A DNA stretch of 48,938 nucleotides from RGIG995 sp045652445 (GCA_045652445.1 JAZRUJ010000065.1:1-48938); one strand, 5' to 3'; positions 32,894 through 41,793 are shown, counted from the first letter of the stretch. Made by a program: numbers and translations. The notes: generated by a model not told the origin, from the letters alone.

Positions 32894-35893
32894 TTATTCG
32901 GTTCTCAATGCCACAACGGGGTCTTTTTTCGCCGCAGATCGAGAGGGGATAATTCCTGCAAACAGAGTAAGAATCACGCTAATAGAAACCAAAATCAACG
33001 CCGCGGGAATGGGGAGAACGGCTTTCAGATTGGCAATCCCTGTCAAGGCGTTCATCACAAGGTTAATGGGGATACACAAAAGATAGGTAACCCCAACCCC
33101 AATCATTCCCGACGTAAAGCCGATAATCATGGTTTCCGCATTAAACATACTGGAGACATTTCGCTTGGAAGCCCCGATAGCACGGAGAATCCCAATTTCC
33201 TTCGTTCGTTCCTGAACGGAGATCAAAGTGATGACCCCGATCATAATGGAGGAAACGATCAGAGAAATGGCAACGAATGCAATTAAAACGTAGGTGATGG
33301 CATTGATAATTGTCGTGATGGACGACATCATGATCCCCACGTAGTCGGTGTAACGAATCTGGGAAAGTTCGTCTACAGATTCGTTATATTCCGCAATTAC
33401 ATCTTCAATTACGTCTTTATTTTCAAAGGACGAGGCGTAGAGATTCACCGAGGCAGGATCACCCAAGTCGATTCCGCCGAGTTTCAGGAGATTTTCTTCA
33501 TAAGACGATTCGGAAAAGACCAGGACTTCTTCATAATACAAGGCACATTGGTCGGTGGTATAGCCGGGCAGAGCAAGATCCAGGGCGGCGGCCTGCATGA
33601 CGGGATCCATCGCTGCCAACTGCTGTTTTACAGCGGCGGCGTATTGCATCTTGACTCCTTCTGCCACCATTTCCCGGTACAGTTCGGTCAATTCTTCCTC
33701 TTTCATAGAAGAAAGATATTGAGAAACGTCATCTCCGTTCATTCCCATTTGCTGGGTCAACGCTTGCAACATGGTCTGTTCCATGGTTTCCCTGGTAACA
33801 CCGTTCATGGCTTGCGTTACGGCATTTTGCAGATATTCTTCCGAGGGAATGGACATGATCTTCACGTAAGCTTCGGCTTTGCCGGTTTGATTCAGACCGG
33901 CAATATAATTCCGAAATTCCGTTTCTTTTTCCCCATCCGTCAATTTTCCGGTGGTTTCTTTGAAAGGAAGCCCGGTAAAGATATCTGTATGCGATTCCTG
34001 TTTTTGAGATTGAATCGCGGCAGAATCGCCGGTTTTTTCAATAATAAGTTCCGTCAACGCTTTTGTATAACCGATGGAACCGCTCAACATCGTGGAGGTT
34101 GCGGTTTCGCTGGGACGGATAATGCCGCTGACCTTCAACGTCATGGCATTATCGTACAAGTACCGAAGACCTGCATCGGTTTCCCGAAGATCGGTATAAA
34201 GTCCGGATTTTTCGTCCAAAACGTAGCAATCGGAATTGAGAATTACTTTAAATTCCATTTCCATTAATTCGTCGTAAGACCAGGATTTTTGCTGAATTTC
34301 CAGCTCTCCCCCGTCGATGACAGCGTCGAACATAGCGTCAATGGTTTCTTTGGATTCCAACCCCAAAGCGTATAAAGTCAGATCGTCCAATTCGTTGTTT
34401 TTATCCACCACAAGAACAATTTCATTCGCTTGGTTGGGCCATTCGCCGTGAATCACGTCGTACTGATTCTTTAGAACGGGACTGATAAGACTTCCGTCTT
34501 TCCCGGACAGCATTTCTGTCCACAATTTCATGGAAGATCCGCCGGAAAAAGAGGTCAGGGAGGACATAGAAGAAGTTCCGCCCATCCCCATCATGCCGGT
34601 CATATCCATGCCGAAGTTTTCCGCCATGGCTTTAGAGAGCAATTCCCGGGTGTCAGAATAAAGGATGGTTCCATCCACGTTTTTCGTATAAACCAAAAGA
34701 TCCAAGTCGTAGGTATACTGCACCCCGGAAAGGGCTTCTTTTAAGCCCGAGGCATCGTCTTCGTCGGACAGACGGGTGTCAATATATTCTTTAAAAGATC
34801 TTAGGTCATTTTCCGTAGTTTCCAGATTGTTCATGGCATTGATCATCTCGAACAACACCGATTGAGAATAAACCGCGTCTCTGTCGTGATTTTCTCCGGA
34901 ACCGTCCGCCATGCCCATAAAGGTTTCCATCAGCGTAGTCAAGTCTACGTTTGTGGCTTCGATGGTCAAAGGATAGGACGACAAAGTTTCTTCCTGCACC
35001 GCGTTAATATAAATGGTCATCCCTTGGGATACGGCGTAGATCAGGGCGATGCCGATAATCCCGATAGAACCGGCAAAGGAGGTAAGCAAGGTTCTACCCT
35101 TTTTGGTAAGAAGATTTCTCAAAGACAGAGAAAGGGCGGTAAAAAAAGACATGGACGGCTTTTTTACCTTTTTCTTTTTCTCCGATTTCTTGTCGGGTTG
35201 TTCCACCGATTCCATAGTATAGGGAGCCGTATCGTCGGTCACTTTCCCATCCAACAAACGGACGATGCGAGTAGCATACTGATCGGCAAGTTCCGGGTTG
35301 TGCGTTACCATAATAACCAGCCGGTCGTGGGCAATTTCCTTCAACAGTTCCATGACCTGAACACTGGTTTCAGAATCCAAAGCACCGGTAGGTTCGTCCG
35401 CAAGAAGAATTTCAGGATCGTTAACCAAAGCACGGGCAATCGCAACCCGCTGCATTTGTCCTCCGGACATTTGGTTGGGGCGTTTTTTCAGCTGATCGCC
35501 TAAACCCACTTTTTTCAAAGCTTCCACAGCTCTGGCACGACGTTCTTTTTTGGAAACGCCGGAAATGGTCAATGCCAGCTCCACATTGTTCAGCACCGTT
35601 TGATGGGGAATGAGGTTATAACTTTGAAAAACAAATCCAATGGAGTGATTCCGATACGCATCCCAATCGGCATCTTTGTATTTTTTTGTAGAAATTCCAT
35701 TAATAGACAAATCCCCATCGGTATATTGATCCAGACCTCCGATAATGTTCAAAAGAGTGGTCTTTCCGCAACCGGAGGGACCGAGAATTGCCACAAATTC
35801 GCTTTTGCGAAATTCTAAACTGACCCCTCGAAGAGCCGCCACTTTATCGCCGCCGGCGGGGTATTCTTTTATGATGTTTATTAAGCGTAACAT
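32894..35893 (-). CDS. MacB-like ABC transporter: ATPase fused to FtsX-type permease
   Basis: A 999-residue protein with an N-terminal ATPase (about 1-225: Walker A GPSGCGKTT at 38-46, signature MSGGQMQRVAIA, Walker B ILLADEPTG, H-loop VTHNP), a linker, one membrane segment (about 270-295), a very large extracytoplasmic region (about 300-860) and three C-terminal membrane segments with an FtsX-type end (SRSAAKKDPVVALRTE). This is the topology of MacB/YknZ-type mechanotransmission pumps, which move no substrate through the membrane but drive outer steps such as export of peptides or lipoproteins. The periplasm-like domain is bigger than in typical MacB (about 650 residues total). No membrane-fusion partner is adjacent. 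Confidence 0.88.
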   Translation of the reverse strand: MLRLINIIKEYPAGGDKVAALRGVSLEFRKSEFVAILGPSGCGKTTLLNIIGGLDQYTDGDLSINGISTKKYKDADWDAYRNHSIGFVFQSYNLIPHQTVLNNVELALTISGVSKKERRARAVEALKKVGLGDQLKKRPNQMSGGQMQRVAIARALVNDPEILLADEPTGALDSETSVQVMELLKEIAHDRLVIMVTHNPELADQYATRIVRLLDGKVTDDTAPYTMESVEQPDKKSEKKKKVKKPSMSFFTALSLSLRNLLTKKGRTLLTSFAGSIGIIGIALIYAVSQGMTIYINAVQEETLSSYPLTIEATNVDLTTLMETFMGMADGSGENHDRDAVYSQSVLFEMINAMNNLETTENDLRSFKEYIDTRLSDEDDASGLKEALSGVQYTYDLDLLVYTKNVDGTILYSDTRELLSKAMAENFGMDMTGMMGMGGTSSMSSLTSFSGGSSMKLWTEMLSGKDGSLISPVLKNQYDVIHGEWPNQANEIVLVVDKNNELDDLTLYALGLESKETIDAMFDAVIDGGELEIQQKSWSYDELMEMEFKVILNSDCYVLDEKSGLYTDLRETDAGLRYLYDNAMTLKVSGIIRPSETATSTMLSGSIGYTKALTELIIEKTGDSAAIQSQKQESHTDIFTGLPFKETTGKLTDGEKETEFRNYIAGLNQTGKAEAYVKIMSIPSEEYLQNAVTQAMNGVTRETMEQTMLQALTQQMGMNGDDVSQYLSSMKEEELTELYREMVAEGVKMQYAAAVKQQLAAMDPVMQAAALDLALPGYTTDQCALYYEEVLVFSESSYEENLLKLGGIDLGDPASVNLYASSFENKDVIEDVIAEYNESVDELSQIRYTDYVGIMMSSITTIINAITYVLIAFVAISLIVSSIMIGVITLISVQERTKEIGILRAIGASKRNVSSMFNAETMIIGFTSGMIGVGVTYLLCIPINLVMNALTGIANLKAVLPIPAALILVSISVILTLFAGIIPSRSAAKKDPVVALRTE

Positions 35894-35927
35894 AAGATCG
35901 ACCTTTCAAGAATAATTCGTATTTTAT

Positions 35928-35956
35928 ATATTATCATATTTTTTCCATTTTTTCAA
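35928..35956 (-). promoter_or_regulatory. Promoter of the ABC-PHP operon
   Basis: Minus strand TTGAAA (35951-35956), 17-base spacer, TAATAT (35928-35933), 35 bases before the ABC ATG. Confidence 0.7.
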
Positions 35957-36023
35957 TGGGAAAAACGACGAATTTTTGTTTTTACACAAAAAAGTTATTT
36001 TCTGACCGAAATTCCCAACCCTC

Positions 36024-36052
36024 TTGACAGATCTTGCTTTGTCGTTTATAAT
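36024..36052 (+). promoter_or_regulatory. Consensus promoter of the ylmH-prfA operon
   Basis: TTGACA (36024-36029), 17-base spacer, TATAAT (36047-36052); both perfect. Confidence 0.9.
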
Positions 36053-36083
36053 AGAGACAGATTTTGGAAAGGGAGAAAAACGC

Positions 36084-36845
36084 ATGGCAAAGTATCACGC
36101 CGCAAGCGACGACGAGAAGTTGTTGATTGCCCGAATATGCGACGCCGGTCGGCTGGCAGATAAGCGGAATTGTCCCGTGTTTACGGATTTTCTCTCTCCC
36201 TCCCAACAAATTCTTGCAAAAGAAACCGCGAAAAACATCGGAAATACAGAATTTCAATTATGGGGCGGTTACGAAAATGCAGAACGCAGAATGGGCGTAT
36301 TTATCCCAAATCGATTTGCAGAAGCGGCTTTTCCCATTACGGTGCTGGCACTAAAAACCCGAGGAGAATATCCCACCCATCCGGAAATTTTAGGAGCATT
36401 GACGGGACTTGGGGTGCGACGGGAAAAGATCGGTGACATTTTAGCATCGGCTCAACCGCCAAAAATTTTATGCGATTCTTCCCTGGCGGATTTTTTAAAA
36501 GAGAACTTCACAAAGGCAGGGCGAAAAGCCTTTCACCTGGAAGAATGCGACTTGGGAGAAGTCCCGGAAGCGGAGCATACGGTAAAGACTTTCACCGTCC
36601 CCTCGCTGCGGCTGGATTGCGTAGCGGCGGAAGGCTTCGGCATGGCTCGAACAAAAATGACCGAACTGATAAAAAAAGGCGGGGCTTCCGTAAACTGGAC
36701 TGAGACCGACTCTCCCTCCGACTCCATACAAGAAGGAGATACCGTTTCCATACGGGGACAAGGGCGGTTGGTTATTTCCGAAATTGGCGGACACAGTAAA
36801 AAAGATCGAATTTTTGTGACAGTAAAACGATATACCCGAAAATAA
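36084..36845 (+). CDS. YlmH-type S4-domain RNA-binding protein
   Basis: A 253-residue YlmH-like protein. The ATG at 36084 follows AAAGGGAG; an upstream in-frame start would put the promoter inside the gene. N-terminal domain about 1-170 with FTDFLSPSQQILA and FFGGY-like WGGYENAERRMGVF, then an S4 RNA-binding domain at about 178-250 (VPSLRLDCVAAEGFGMARTKMTELIKKGGASVNW). YlmH-type proteins bind ribosomal or nascent-chain-stalled particles and are usually in the division/cell wall cluster; here the gene heads an operon with prfA. Confidence 0.88.
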   Translation: MAKYHAASDDEKLLIARICDAGRLADKRNCPVFTDFLSPSQQILAKETAKNIGNTEFQLWGGYENAERRMGVFIPNRFAEAAFPITVLALKTRGEYPTHPEILGALTGLGVRREKIGDILASAQPPKILCDSSLADFLKENFTKAGRKAFHLEECDLGEVPEAEHTVKTFTVPSLRLDCVAAEGFGMARTKMTELIKKGGASVNWTETDSPSDSIQEGDTVSIRGQGRLVISEIGGHSKKDRIFVTVKRYTRK

Positions 36846-36860
36846 CAGGACGGAATAACT

Positions 36861-37931
36861 ATGCTTGAAAAACTGCAAGAAATTGAACAAAATTATATGC
36901 AAAACGAGGAACTGCTCTGTGATCCCTCGGTTCTTTCCGATCCGAATCGGCTTCGGGAAATTACCAAAAAGCAAAAGCAGACGGAAGAACTGGTGGAAGA
37001 ATATCGCCGTTGGAAGAAATTAAAACAACTGTTAGACGAAGCGGAAGAATTGATGGACGGCGACGATGCAGAATTAAAAGCCTTGGCAAAAGAAGAATGG
37101 TTAGATACAAAAGATCAAATCAAACAAGCGGAAGAAAACCTGAAAATTTTGCTGATTCCCAAAGATCCCGACGATGAAAAAAGCGTTATTCTGGAACTTC
37201 GTGCAGGTACGGGAGGCGAAGAAGCGGCATTGTTTGCCGGATCGCTTCTTCGCATGTATTCCATGTATGCGGAAAAGAAAGGGTTTAAAGTCGAAATCCT
37301 TTCCGTAAACGAAACCACCTTGGGAGGAATTAAAGAAGCGGTGCTTTCTCTGGACGGCACCGGTGCCTTTGGACGGATAAAATTTGAAAGCGGTGTTCAT
37401 CGAGTACAACGGGTGCCGGAAACCGAGTCTCAAGGACGGATTCAAACGTCGGCGGCAACGGTAGCGGTTCTTCCCGAAGCGGAAGAAGTGGACGTACAAA
37501 TTGATCCCAAAGATCTTTTGATTGAATCTCACCGTTCCGGGGGTGCGGGCGGTCAACACGTAAACAAAACCGAATCTGCCATTCGCATTATCCATCTTCC
37601 CACGGGAATCGCGGTGGATTGCCAAGACGAACGAAGCCAACACAAAAATAAAGACAAAGCCATGAAAATTCTACGTTCCCGGATTTTGGAACAAAAACGG
37701 GCGGAGCAGGAATCGAAAATTACTTCGGCACGAAGATCCCAAGTAGGATCGGGGGATCGAAGCGAACGAATCCGTACCTATAATTTCCCCCAAGGACGGG
37801 TAACCGATCACCGTATCGGATTGACACTGTACAAGATTCAATCCATTATGGATGGAGATTTGGACGAATTGATTGATGCCCTGATCACTGCCGAACAGGC
37901 GGAAAAGTTACGGGCAAACGGAGAAGAATAA
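36861..37931 (+). CDS. prfA: Peptide chain release factor 1
   Basis: RF1 reads UAA and UAG stop codons. The 356-residue length is normal. The anticodon-like tripeptide is P186-E-T188 (RVPETESQGRIQTSA), which marks RF1 rather than RF2 (SPF), and the peptidyl-hydrolysis GGQ is at 230-232 (SHRSGGAGGQHVNKTESA). Its methylase PrmC is encoded at 20597-21442. 15-base gap after ylmH; its stop codon directly abuts the ATG of the next gene. Confidence 0.97.
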   Translation: MLEKLQEIEQNYMQNEELLCDPSVLSDPNRLREITKKQKQTEELVEEYRRWKKLKQLLDEAEELMDGDDAELKALAKEEWLDTKDQIKQAEENLKILLIPKDPDDEKSVILELRAGTGGEEAALFAGSLLRMYSMYAEKKGFKVEILSVNETTLGGIKEAVLSLDGTGAFGRIKFESGVHRVQRVPETESQGRIQTSAATVAVLPEAEEVDVQIDPKDLLIESHRSGGAGGQHVNKTESAIRIIHLPTGIAVDCQDERSQHKNKDKAMKILRSRILEQKRAEQESKITSARRSQVGSGDRSERIRTYNFPQGRVTDHRIGLTLYKIQSIMDGDLDELIDALITAEQAEKLRANGEE

Positions 37932-38585
37932 ATGAAACAATATCAAACCATTCTTTTCGATTTGGACGGAACCCTGACCGATCCGGGAGTGGGCATTACA
38001 AAGTCCGTGGAATATGCCTTGAACCGTTATGGGATCACCGTAAACGACCGGTCGGAGTTGTATCCCTTTATCGGACCGCCTCTGGTAGACTCTTTTATGA
38101 AATATTACGGATTTTCCAAGAAAAAAGCGTTTGAAGCGGTGGACGTATACCGGGAATATTTCCGCGAGACGGGGTTGTTTGAAAACGAAGTTTATTCCGG
38201 TGTTCCGGAGCTTTTGAACGCCCTAAAAACCGCGAAAAAGACGCTGCTGATCGCCTCCTCCAAGCCGGAAGAATTCGTATTTACCATTTTGAAACATTTT
38301 AACTTACTGCAATATTTCGACTTTGTGGGCGGGGCTTCCATGGACGAAACGCGAGCAAAGAAAGAGGACGTTTTGCGATACGTTTTGGAAAAAGCAAACG
38401 TGGACCCCGCAAAAGCAATTATGGTAGGGGATCGGAAATTTGACGTGGAGGGAGCTCACGCCTTTGGCTTGGACGCCGTCGCTGTCACCTACGGTTACGG
38501 AAGTTTGGAAGAATTGACAGAGACAAAGGCGGAATATTTGGCAAATTCGCCCCAAGAAATTCTCTCGATTCTTACAACAAAATAA
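37932..38585 (+). CDS. HAD-IA phosphatase (phosphoglycolate phosphatase-like)
   Basis: A 217-residue HAD-IA hydrolase. Motif I LFDLDGTLTD with D10 and D12, a helical C1 cap (about 17-80), motif II LIASSKPEEF, Lys around 147 in TRAKKEDVLRYV, and motif IV MVGDRKFDVEGAHAFGLDAVAVTYGYG. Gph- or 5'-nucleotidase-like; the substrate is not fixed by sequence. The ATG touches the prfA stop codon. Confidence 0.85.
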   Translation: MKQYQTILFDLDGTLTDPGVGITKSVEYALNRYGITVNDRSELYPFIGPPLVDSFMKYYGFSKKKAFEAVDVYREYFRETGLFENEVYSGVPELLNALKTAKKTLLIASSKPEEFVFTILKHFNLLQYFDFVGGASMDETRAKKEDVLRYVLEKANVDPAKAIMVGDRKFDVEGAHAFGLDAVAVTYGYGSLEELTETKAEYLANSPQEILSILTTK

Positions 38586-38590
38586 AAAGG

Positions 38591-38617
38591 AAGGGAGACC
38601 GATGTTCGGTCTCCCTT
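38591..38617. terminator. Bidirectional terminator between HAD gene and small lipoprotein gene
   Basis: Stem AAGGGAGACCGA / TCGGTCTCCCTT with a 3-base loop, flanked by A-rich and T-rich tracts. Confidence 0.8.
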
Positions 38618-38625
38618 ATTTATTA

Positions 38626-39012
38626 TTACTGAAGTTTGTAGTCAAAATCTTCCAGCTCTGCCGAACCGTAATCATCAACAGAAACTATAGCGGTAAAAGT
38701 ATAACTATCTTCATATTTTCCGTAAGCGTCATACGTAAAAAGCTGACCTTTCAAAACAACTTTTCCGTCACTTCGAGTAGTTTTTGAACCAATTTTATAC
38801 TTTGTTCCATCGCCGCTAAAGGGATATCTTTGTGAAATTTTATACAACGCTTCATCTTCTGCGATATCTTCTTTTTCGCTCTCTGTCAAAATTTTCGGAG
38901 AATACGAATATGAAGGAGAAGAACTATGAGAACTATCATCACACGCAGAGAAACACAGGGCAAGACCGCACATTAAAACCACTAACAATAAAATCGAAAC
39001 TGTTTTTTTCAT
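38626..39012 (-). CDS. Small secreted lipoprotein of unknown function
   Basis: 128 residues from the ATG at 39012 (AAAGGAAAG upstream). Signal peptide with lipobox FSAC and lipidated C24, a short Ser/Tyr-rich linker (SSHSSSPSYSYSP), then an acidic helix (LTESEKEDIAEDEALYKI) and a beta-rich domain ending in DFDYKLQ. I do not recognise a family. The gene is divergent from an XRE-type regulator and its promoter carries an operator palindrome, so it is probably the target of that regulator. Confidence 0.75.
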   Translation of the reverse strand: MKKTVSILLLVVLMCGLALCFSACDDSSHSSSPSYSYSPKILTESEKEDIAEDEALYKISQRYPFSGDGTKYKIGSKTTRSDGKVVLKGQLFTYDAYGKYEDSYTFTAIVSVDDYGSAELEDFDYKLQ

Positions 39013-39034
39013 TTTAAATTCTTTCCTTTCGTTT

Positions 39035-39053
39035 TGACATTTAGTAAATGTCA
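39035..39053. promoter_or_regulatory. 19-bp perfect operator palindrome TGACATTTAGTAAATGTCA
   Basis: Perfect dyad (9 + 1 + 9). It lies about 5-23 bases downstream of the predicted lipoprotein transcript start and overlaps the -35 region (near 39051-39056) of the divergent XRE gene. A half-site TAAATGTCA recurs at 39098-39106 and AATGTCA at 39086-39092. A repressor bound here could block both promoters. Confidence 0.7.
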
Positions 39054-39064
39054 TTTATGTGCAC

Positions 39065-39093
39065 ATTATAGCATATAATAAAAGAAATGTCAA
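39065..39093 (-). promoter_or_regulatory. Consensus promoter of the small lipoprotein gene
   Basis: Minus strand TTGACA (39088-39093), 17-base spacer, TATAAT (39065-39070). A plus-strand TATAAT at 39074-39079 may serve the XRE gene, so the two promoters overlap face to face. Confidence 0.85.
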
Positions 39094-39121
39094 GCACTAA
39101 ATGTCAAATTGGGAGAAAAAA

Positions 39122-39382
39122 ATGTTTATAAATAAAACAAAGAGCGGAAAAAATAACGTTTGCGGTGAAAATATTGCAAAATTCCGCACCGAATTAAACC
39201 TTTCACAACGGAAACTTGCCGACCGATTACAAGTGATTGGTCTAGATGTAGATAAAAACGCAATTCAACGAATGGAATCGGGGCAACGATTCATTACGGA
39301 TATTGAACTTATTTATCTTGCAAAAGCATTGAACCGCCCTATTTTGGAGCTGTTTGATTTTCATGCAGTAGACTGTAAATAA
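39122..39382 (+). CDS. XRE-family helix-turn-helix regulator
   Basis: An 86-residue DNA-binding protein. ATG at 39122 after GGGAG and 7 bases; an earlier in-frame ATG at 39101 overlaps the operator half-site and lacks a ribosome site. HTH domain at about 18-78: NIAKFRTELNLSQRKLADRLQVIGLDVDKNAIQRMESGQRFITDIELIYLAKALNRPILELF. No sensor domain. By position it should repress itself and the divergent lipoprotein gene through the TGACATTTA repeats. Confidence 0.85.
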   Translation: MFINKTKSGKNNVCGENIAKFRTELNLSQRKLADRLQVIGLDVDKNAIQRMESGQRFITDIELIYLAKALNRPILELFDFHAVDCK

Positions 39383-39390
39383 TAAAACGA

Positions 39391-39429
39391 GGTGCATACC
39401 ACAAGTGTGATATGCACCTTAATTTTTTA
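39391..39429 (+). terminator. Terminator after the XRE gene
   Basis: Stem GGTGCATA / TATGCACC (39391-39418) with a 12-base loop, then TTAATTTTTT. Confidence 0.75.
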
Positions 39430-39438
39430 TTTCTCACG

Positions 39439-39505
39439 ATGCAGAATTGCATCGGGCTTTGGCTTTTCTTTCGGTTTCTTTCTTTTCTCCTGAAAAGAAA
39501 GAAAC
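39439..39505. repeat. Two adjacent inverted repeats downstream of the pot operon
   Basis: First: GATGCA gaat TGCATC (39439-39454). Second: a perfect 13-bp dyad GTTTCTTTCTTTT / AAAAGAAAGAAAC with a 6-base loop (39474-39505). The second is 24 bases past the potD stop and may also serve as a minus-strand terminator, but the tail is not a T-tract. The paired hairpins look like a small dispersed element. Confidence 0.5.
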
Positions 39506-39529
39506 AACGTTCTTCCACACAAAACTAAC

Positions 39530-40999
39530 CTACTTCTGCTTGCTGAGCCATTCCTTGTGGCGGCGGGCGGAGTCCCGTTTGGGTTTGGTGAACCACAACA
39601 GAATCAGGCAACCACCGACCAGAATGGCGATAAACATCATCAGAAGTCCTACGGAAATATCGTTGGCTTTGAATTGGGACCACATGGTCAAAACCGCGTC
39701 GTTCCGATCCCCGAAGTCACGCATGATAAAGCAACGGTCTACCACTTCTTTTTCGGGATATTGGGCGGAGAACTGACGTCCGATTTCTGCCGTCTGAACC
39801 AAAACTTTCCCGTCCTCGGTATAATAATCTTCGGACAGGGTTCCGTCGAAATAATAGGTCAGATCCACGGTATATTCCCCTTCGTCGTCCCCGTACCAAT
39901 CCTGAATCAAATCAAAGATTTCATCTCCGGCAACGATGCTGGTATATCCAATAAATTCCATATTCCGAGCCGCAACGGTAGGCTGACAGAGATAGTTGAC
40001 GAAATCCTGGGCCAATTCGGTGTTAGCACCCTTGGGCATAACCCAACCATCGAACCAAACCGAGCCGCCGTCCTCGGGGACGGAGAAGTTGAGGATTACG
40101 CCGTCTTCTTCCTCCGCAAGATCCATGGAATAGACTGCGTCTCCCGACCAAGCCTGATTGATGTCGATCTTACCCGAAACGATATCGCTCTTGCCACTGT
40201 CCACTTCCAGACCGTAAATGTTCTGCTTCAGGGATTTCAACGCGGCACCTGCGGCGGCGATGGTGGCGTCGTCGGTGCGATTCATCAAATTGCCAAGGGC
40301 GGTGCGATATTCCTGCAAGGTTACGCTGCCGTTATCCAGCCGCTGATTCCAAGAGGCGATTTCGTCTTTATATGCAAAGACCACCGCGGGAATGTAGGCG
40401 TCCCGGACGGAATCTTTGATGGTGATGCGGTTTTGGTAATCCGAATCCCACAGAATATCCCAAGATCGGGTATCTTCCGGGTCAACGGCGGAGGGATTGT
40501 AGATAATGCCAACCGTTCCCCACATATAGCCCACGGAATAGGCCTCAAAGCCGTTCTCTTCAAAGACCTGCTTGATGTAGGGAGAAGCGTATCGATTATA
40601 ATTTTCCAACTTGGAATAATCAAACTTTTCCAGAGCTATATTGTCGTCGGTACCGTTTTCCGTAGCAGCGATCATTTTTTGGATCACGTAATCGGAGGGA
40701 CAAACAAGATCGTACTGGGATTTCCCTGTTTTGAGGGTGTTGAGCATGGTCTCGTTGGTCTCGAACGTATCGTATTGCACGTTGACTTTTACGCCGGTGC
40801 GAGCATAATAATCGTTTGCCCAATCTTCCATAACGGAGGGAACGACTTTGGTGCCATTTTCATCGGTACCGTCGTCGATGTAATCCTGCCAGTTATAGAC
40901 CCGCAAAGTTACTTCTGCGGCAGAAAACGTCATGCCGGCAGCGGAAAACAGGGACAAAAACAACGAAAAAAATAGGAGTAAAGACAGAATCTTTTTCAT
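39530..40999 (-). CDS. potD: Spermidine/putrescine-binding protein PotD with C-terminal membrane tail
   Basis: A 489-residue substrate-binding protein of the PotD/PotF type. Signal peptide about 1-27 (no lipobox Cys), then VTLRVYNWQDYIDDG, YDLVCPSDYVIQKM and WSGDAVYSMDLAEEEDGVILNFSVPEDGGSVWFDGWVMPKGA, all typical of polyamine-binding proteins. Unlike normal PotD (about 350 residues) it has about 90 extra residues (DWYGDDEGEYTVDLTYYFDGTLSEDYY...) and a C-terminal membrane segment at about 450-472 followed by the basic tail KPKRDSARRHKEWLSKQK. The tail would anchor the protein from the outside, replacing a lipid anchor. ATGA overlap (4 bases) with potC; last gene of the operon. Confidence 0.9.
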   Translation of the reverse strand: MKKILSLLLFFSLFLSLFSAAGMTFSAAEVTLRVYNWQDYIDDGTDENGTKVVPSVMEDWANDYYARTGVKVNVQYDTFETNETMLNTLKTGKSQYDLVCPSDYVIQKMIAATENGTDDNIALEKFDYSKLENYNRYASPYIKQVFEENGFEAYSVGYMWGTVGIIYNPSAVDPEDTRSWDILWDSDYQNRITIKDSVRDAYIPAVVFAYKDEIASWNQRLDNGSVTLQEYRTALGNLMNRTDDATIAAAGAALKSLKQNIYGLEVDSGKSDIVSGKIDINQAWSGDAVYSMDLAEEEDGVILNFSVPEDGGSVWFDGWVMPKGANTELAQDFVNYLCQPTVAARNMEFIGYTSIVAGDEIFDLIQDWYGDDEGEYTVDLTYYFDGTLSEDYYTEDGKVLVQTAEIGRQFSAQYPEKEVVDRCFIMRDFGDRNDAVLTMWSQFKANDISVGLLMMFIAILVGGCLILLWFTKPKRDSARRHKEWLSKQK

Positions 41000-41793
41000 C
41001 GTTTGCCACGCTCCTTTCCTTTCCGGTTGCGAAGATTTATGACGATTAAGAAAATCAGAGCCACCACAAAGATCAGAGTGGTCAACGCCCGAAGCGTGGG
41101 AGGCAACGTTCCCTTTTTGCTGGTAACCCCGTAAACGTAGGTGGAAAGCGTGGTAAAGGACGTATCCCGTGTAAAGGCGGTGATGATATAATCGTCCAAA
41201 GACAAGGTAACAGACAATAAAAACCCGCTGAAGATCCCCGGCATAATTTCGGGAAGCACAATTTTACGGAGAGCCTGGGAGGGCTTGGAGCCAAGATCCA
41301 AAGCGGCTTCGTAAATATTGGGGTCCATCTGTTGTAGTTTAGGATTGATACTCAACACCACGAAGGGCAGCGTGAGAACCACGTGTCCGATCAACAGAGT
41401 GATAAAGTTAAACTGTACGCCAAAATACACAAACAAAACCGTCAAGGAAAGGGCGGTTACGATTTCCGCATTCATAATGGGAATTTGGGAAACCCCTTCC
41501 AAGGCGTTTTTCATCTTTTTTCCGCTGTAGTGAATGCCGATGGCACCGGCAGTTCCAAGCACGGTGGAAACGGCGGCGGAAGCAAGGGCAACGATGATGG
41601 TATTGACCACGGCGGTAACGATTTCTTTGTTCTTAAATAAATCGGGATACAAATCCAAAGAAAATCCCGTCCAAGAGCCGATAACCTTAGCTTCCGTAAA
41701 GGAAAATACCATTAAGACCAAGATGGGAGCGTACATCAAAAAGAGCATAATACCCACGTAAAGACGGGCAAGGATACGGGTAGATTTTTTCAC
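40996..41793 (-). CDS. potC: Polyamine ABC transporter permease PotC
   Basis: A 265-residue inner membrane permease with six hydrophobic segments. The GTG at 41793 overlaps the potB stop (GTGA) and follows AGAGGT by about 8 bases. The coupling EAA loop is seen: EAALDLGSKPSQALRKIVLPEIMPGIFSG. The periplasmic loop after segment 1 (TEAKVIGSWTGFSLDLYPDLF) is characteristic of PotC. Confidence 0.93.
   Translation of the reverse strand: MKKSTRILARLYVGIMLFLMYAPILVLMVFSFTEAKVIGSWTGFSLDLYPDLFKNKEIVTAVVNTIIVALASAAVSTVLGTAGAIGIHYSGKKMKNALEGVSQIPIMNAEIVTALSLTVLFVYFGVQFNFITLLIGHVVLTLPFVVLSINPKLQQMDPNIYEAALDLGSKPSQALRKIVLPEIMPGIFSGFLLSVTLSLDDYIITAFTRDTSFTTLSTYVYGVTSKKGTLPPTLRALTTLIFVVALIFLIVINLRNRKGKERGKR

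Noticed and set aside
39101..39121. Earlier ATG for the XRE regulator
   Set aside because: It lies in the operator half-site and has no ribosome site, while the ATG at 39122 follows GGGAG.
39557..40975. A 472-codon open frame on the plus strand
   Set aside because: Antisense to potD, which has a signal peptide and polyamine-binding motifs; no ribosome site on this strand.
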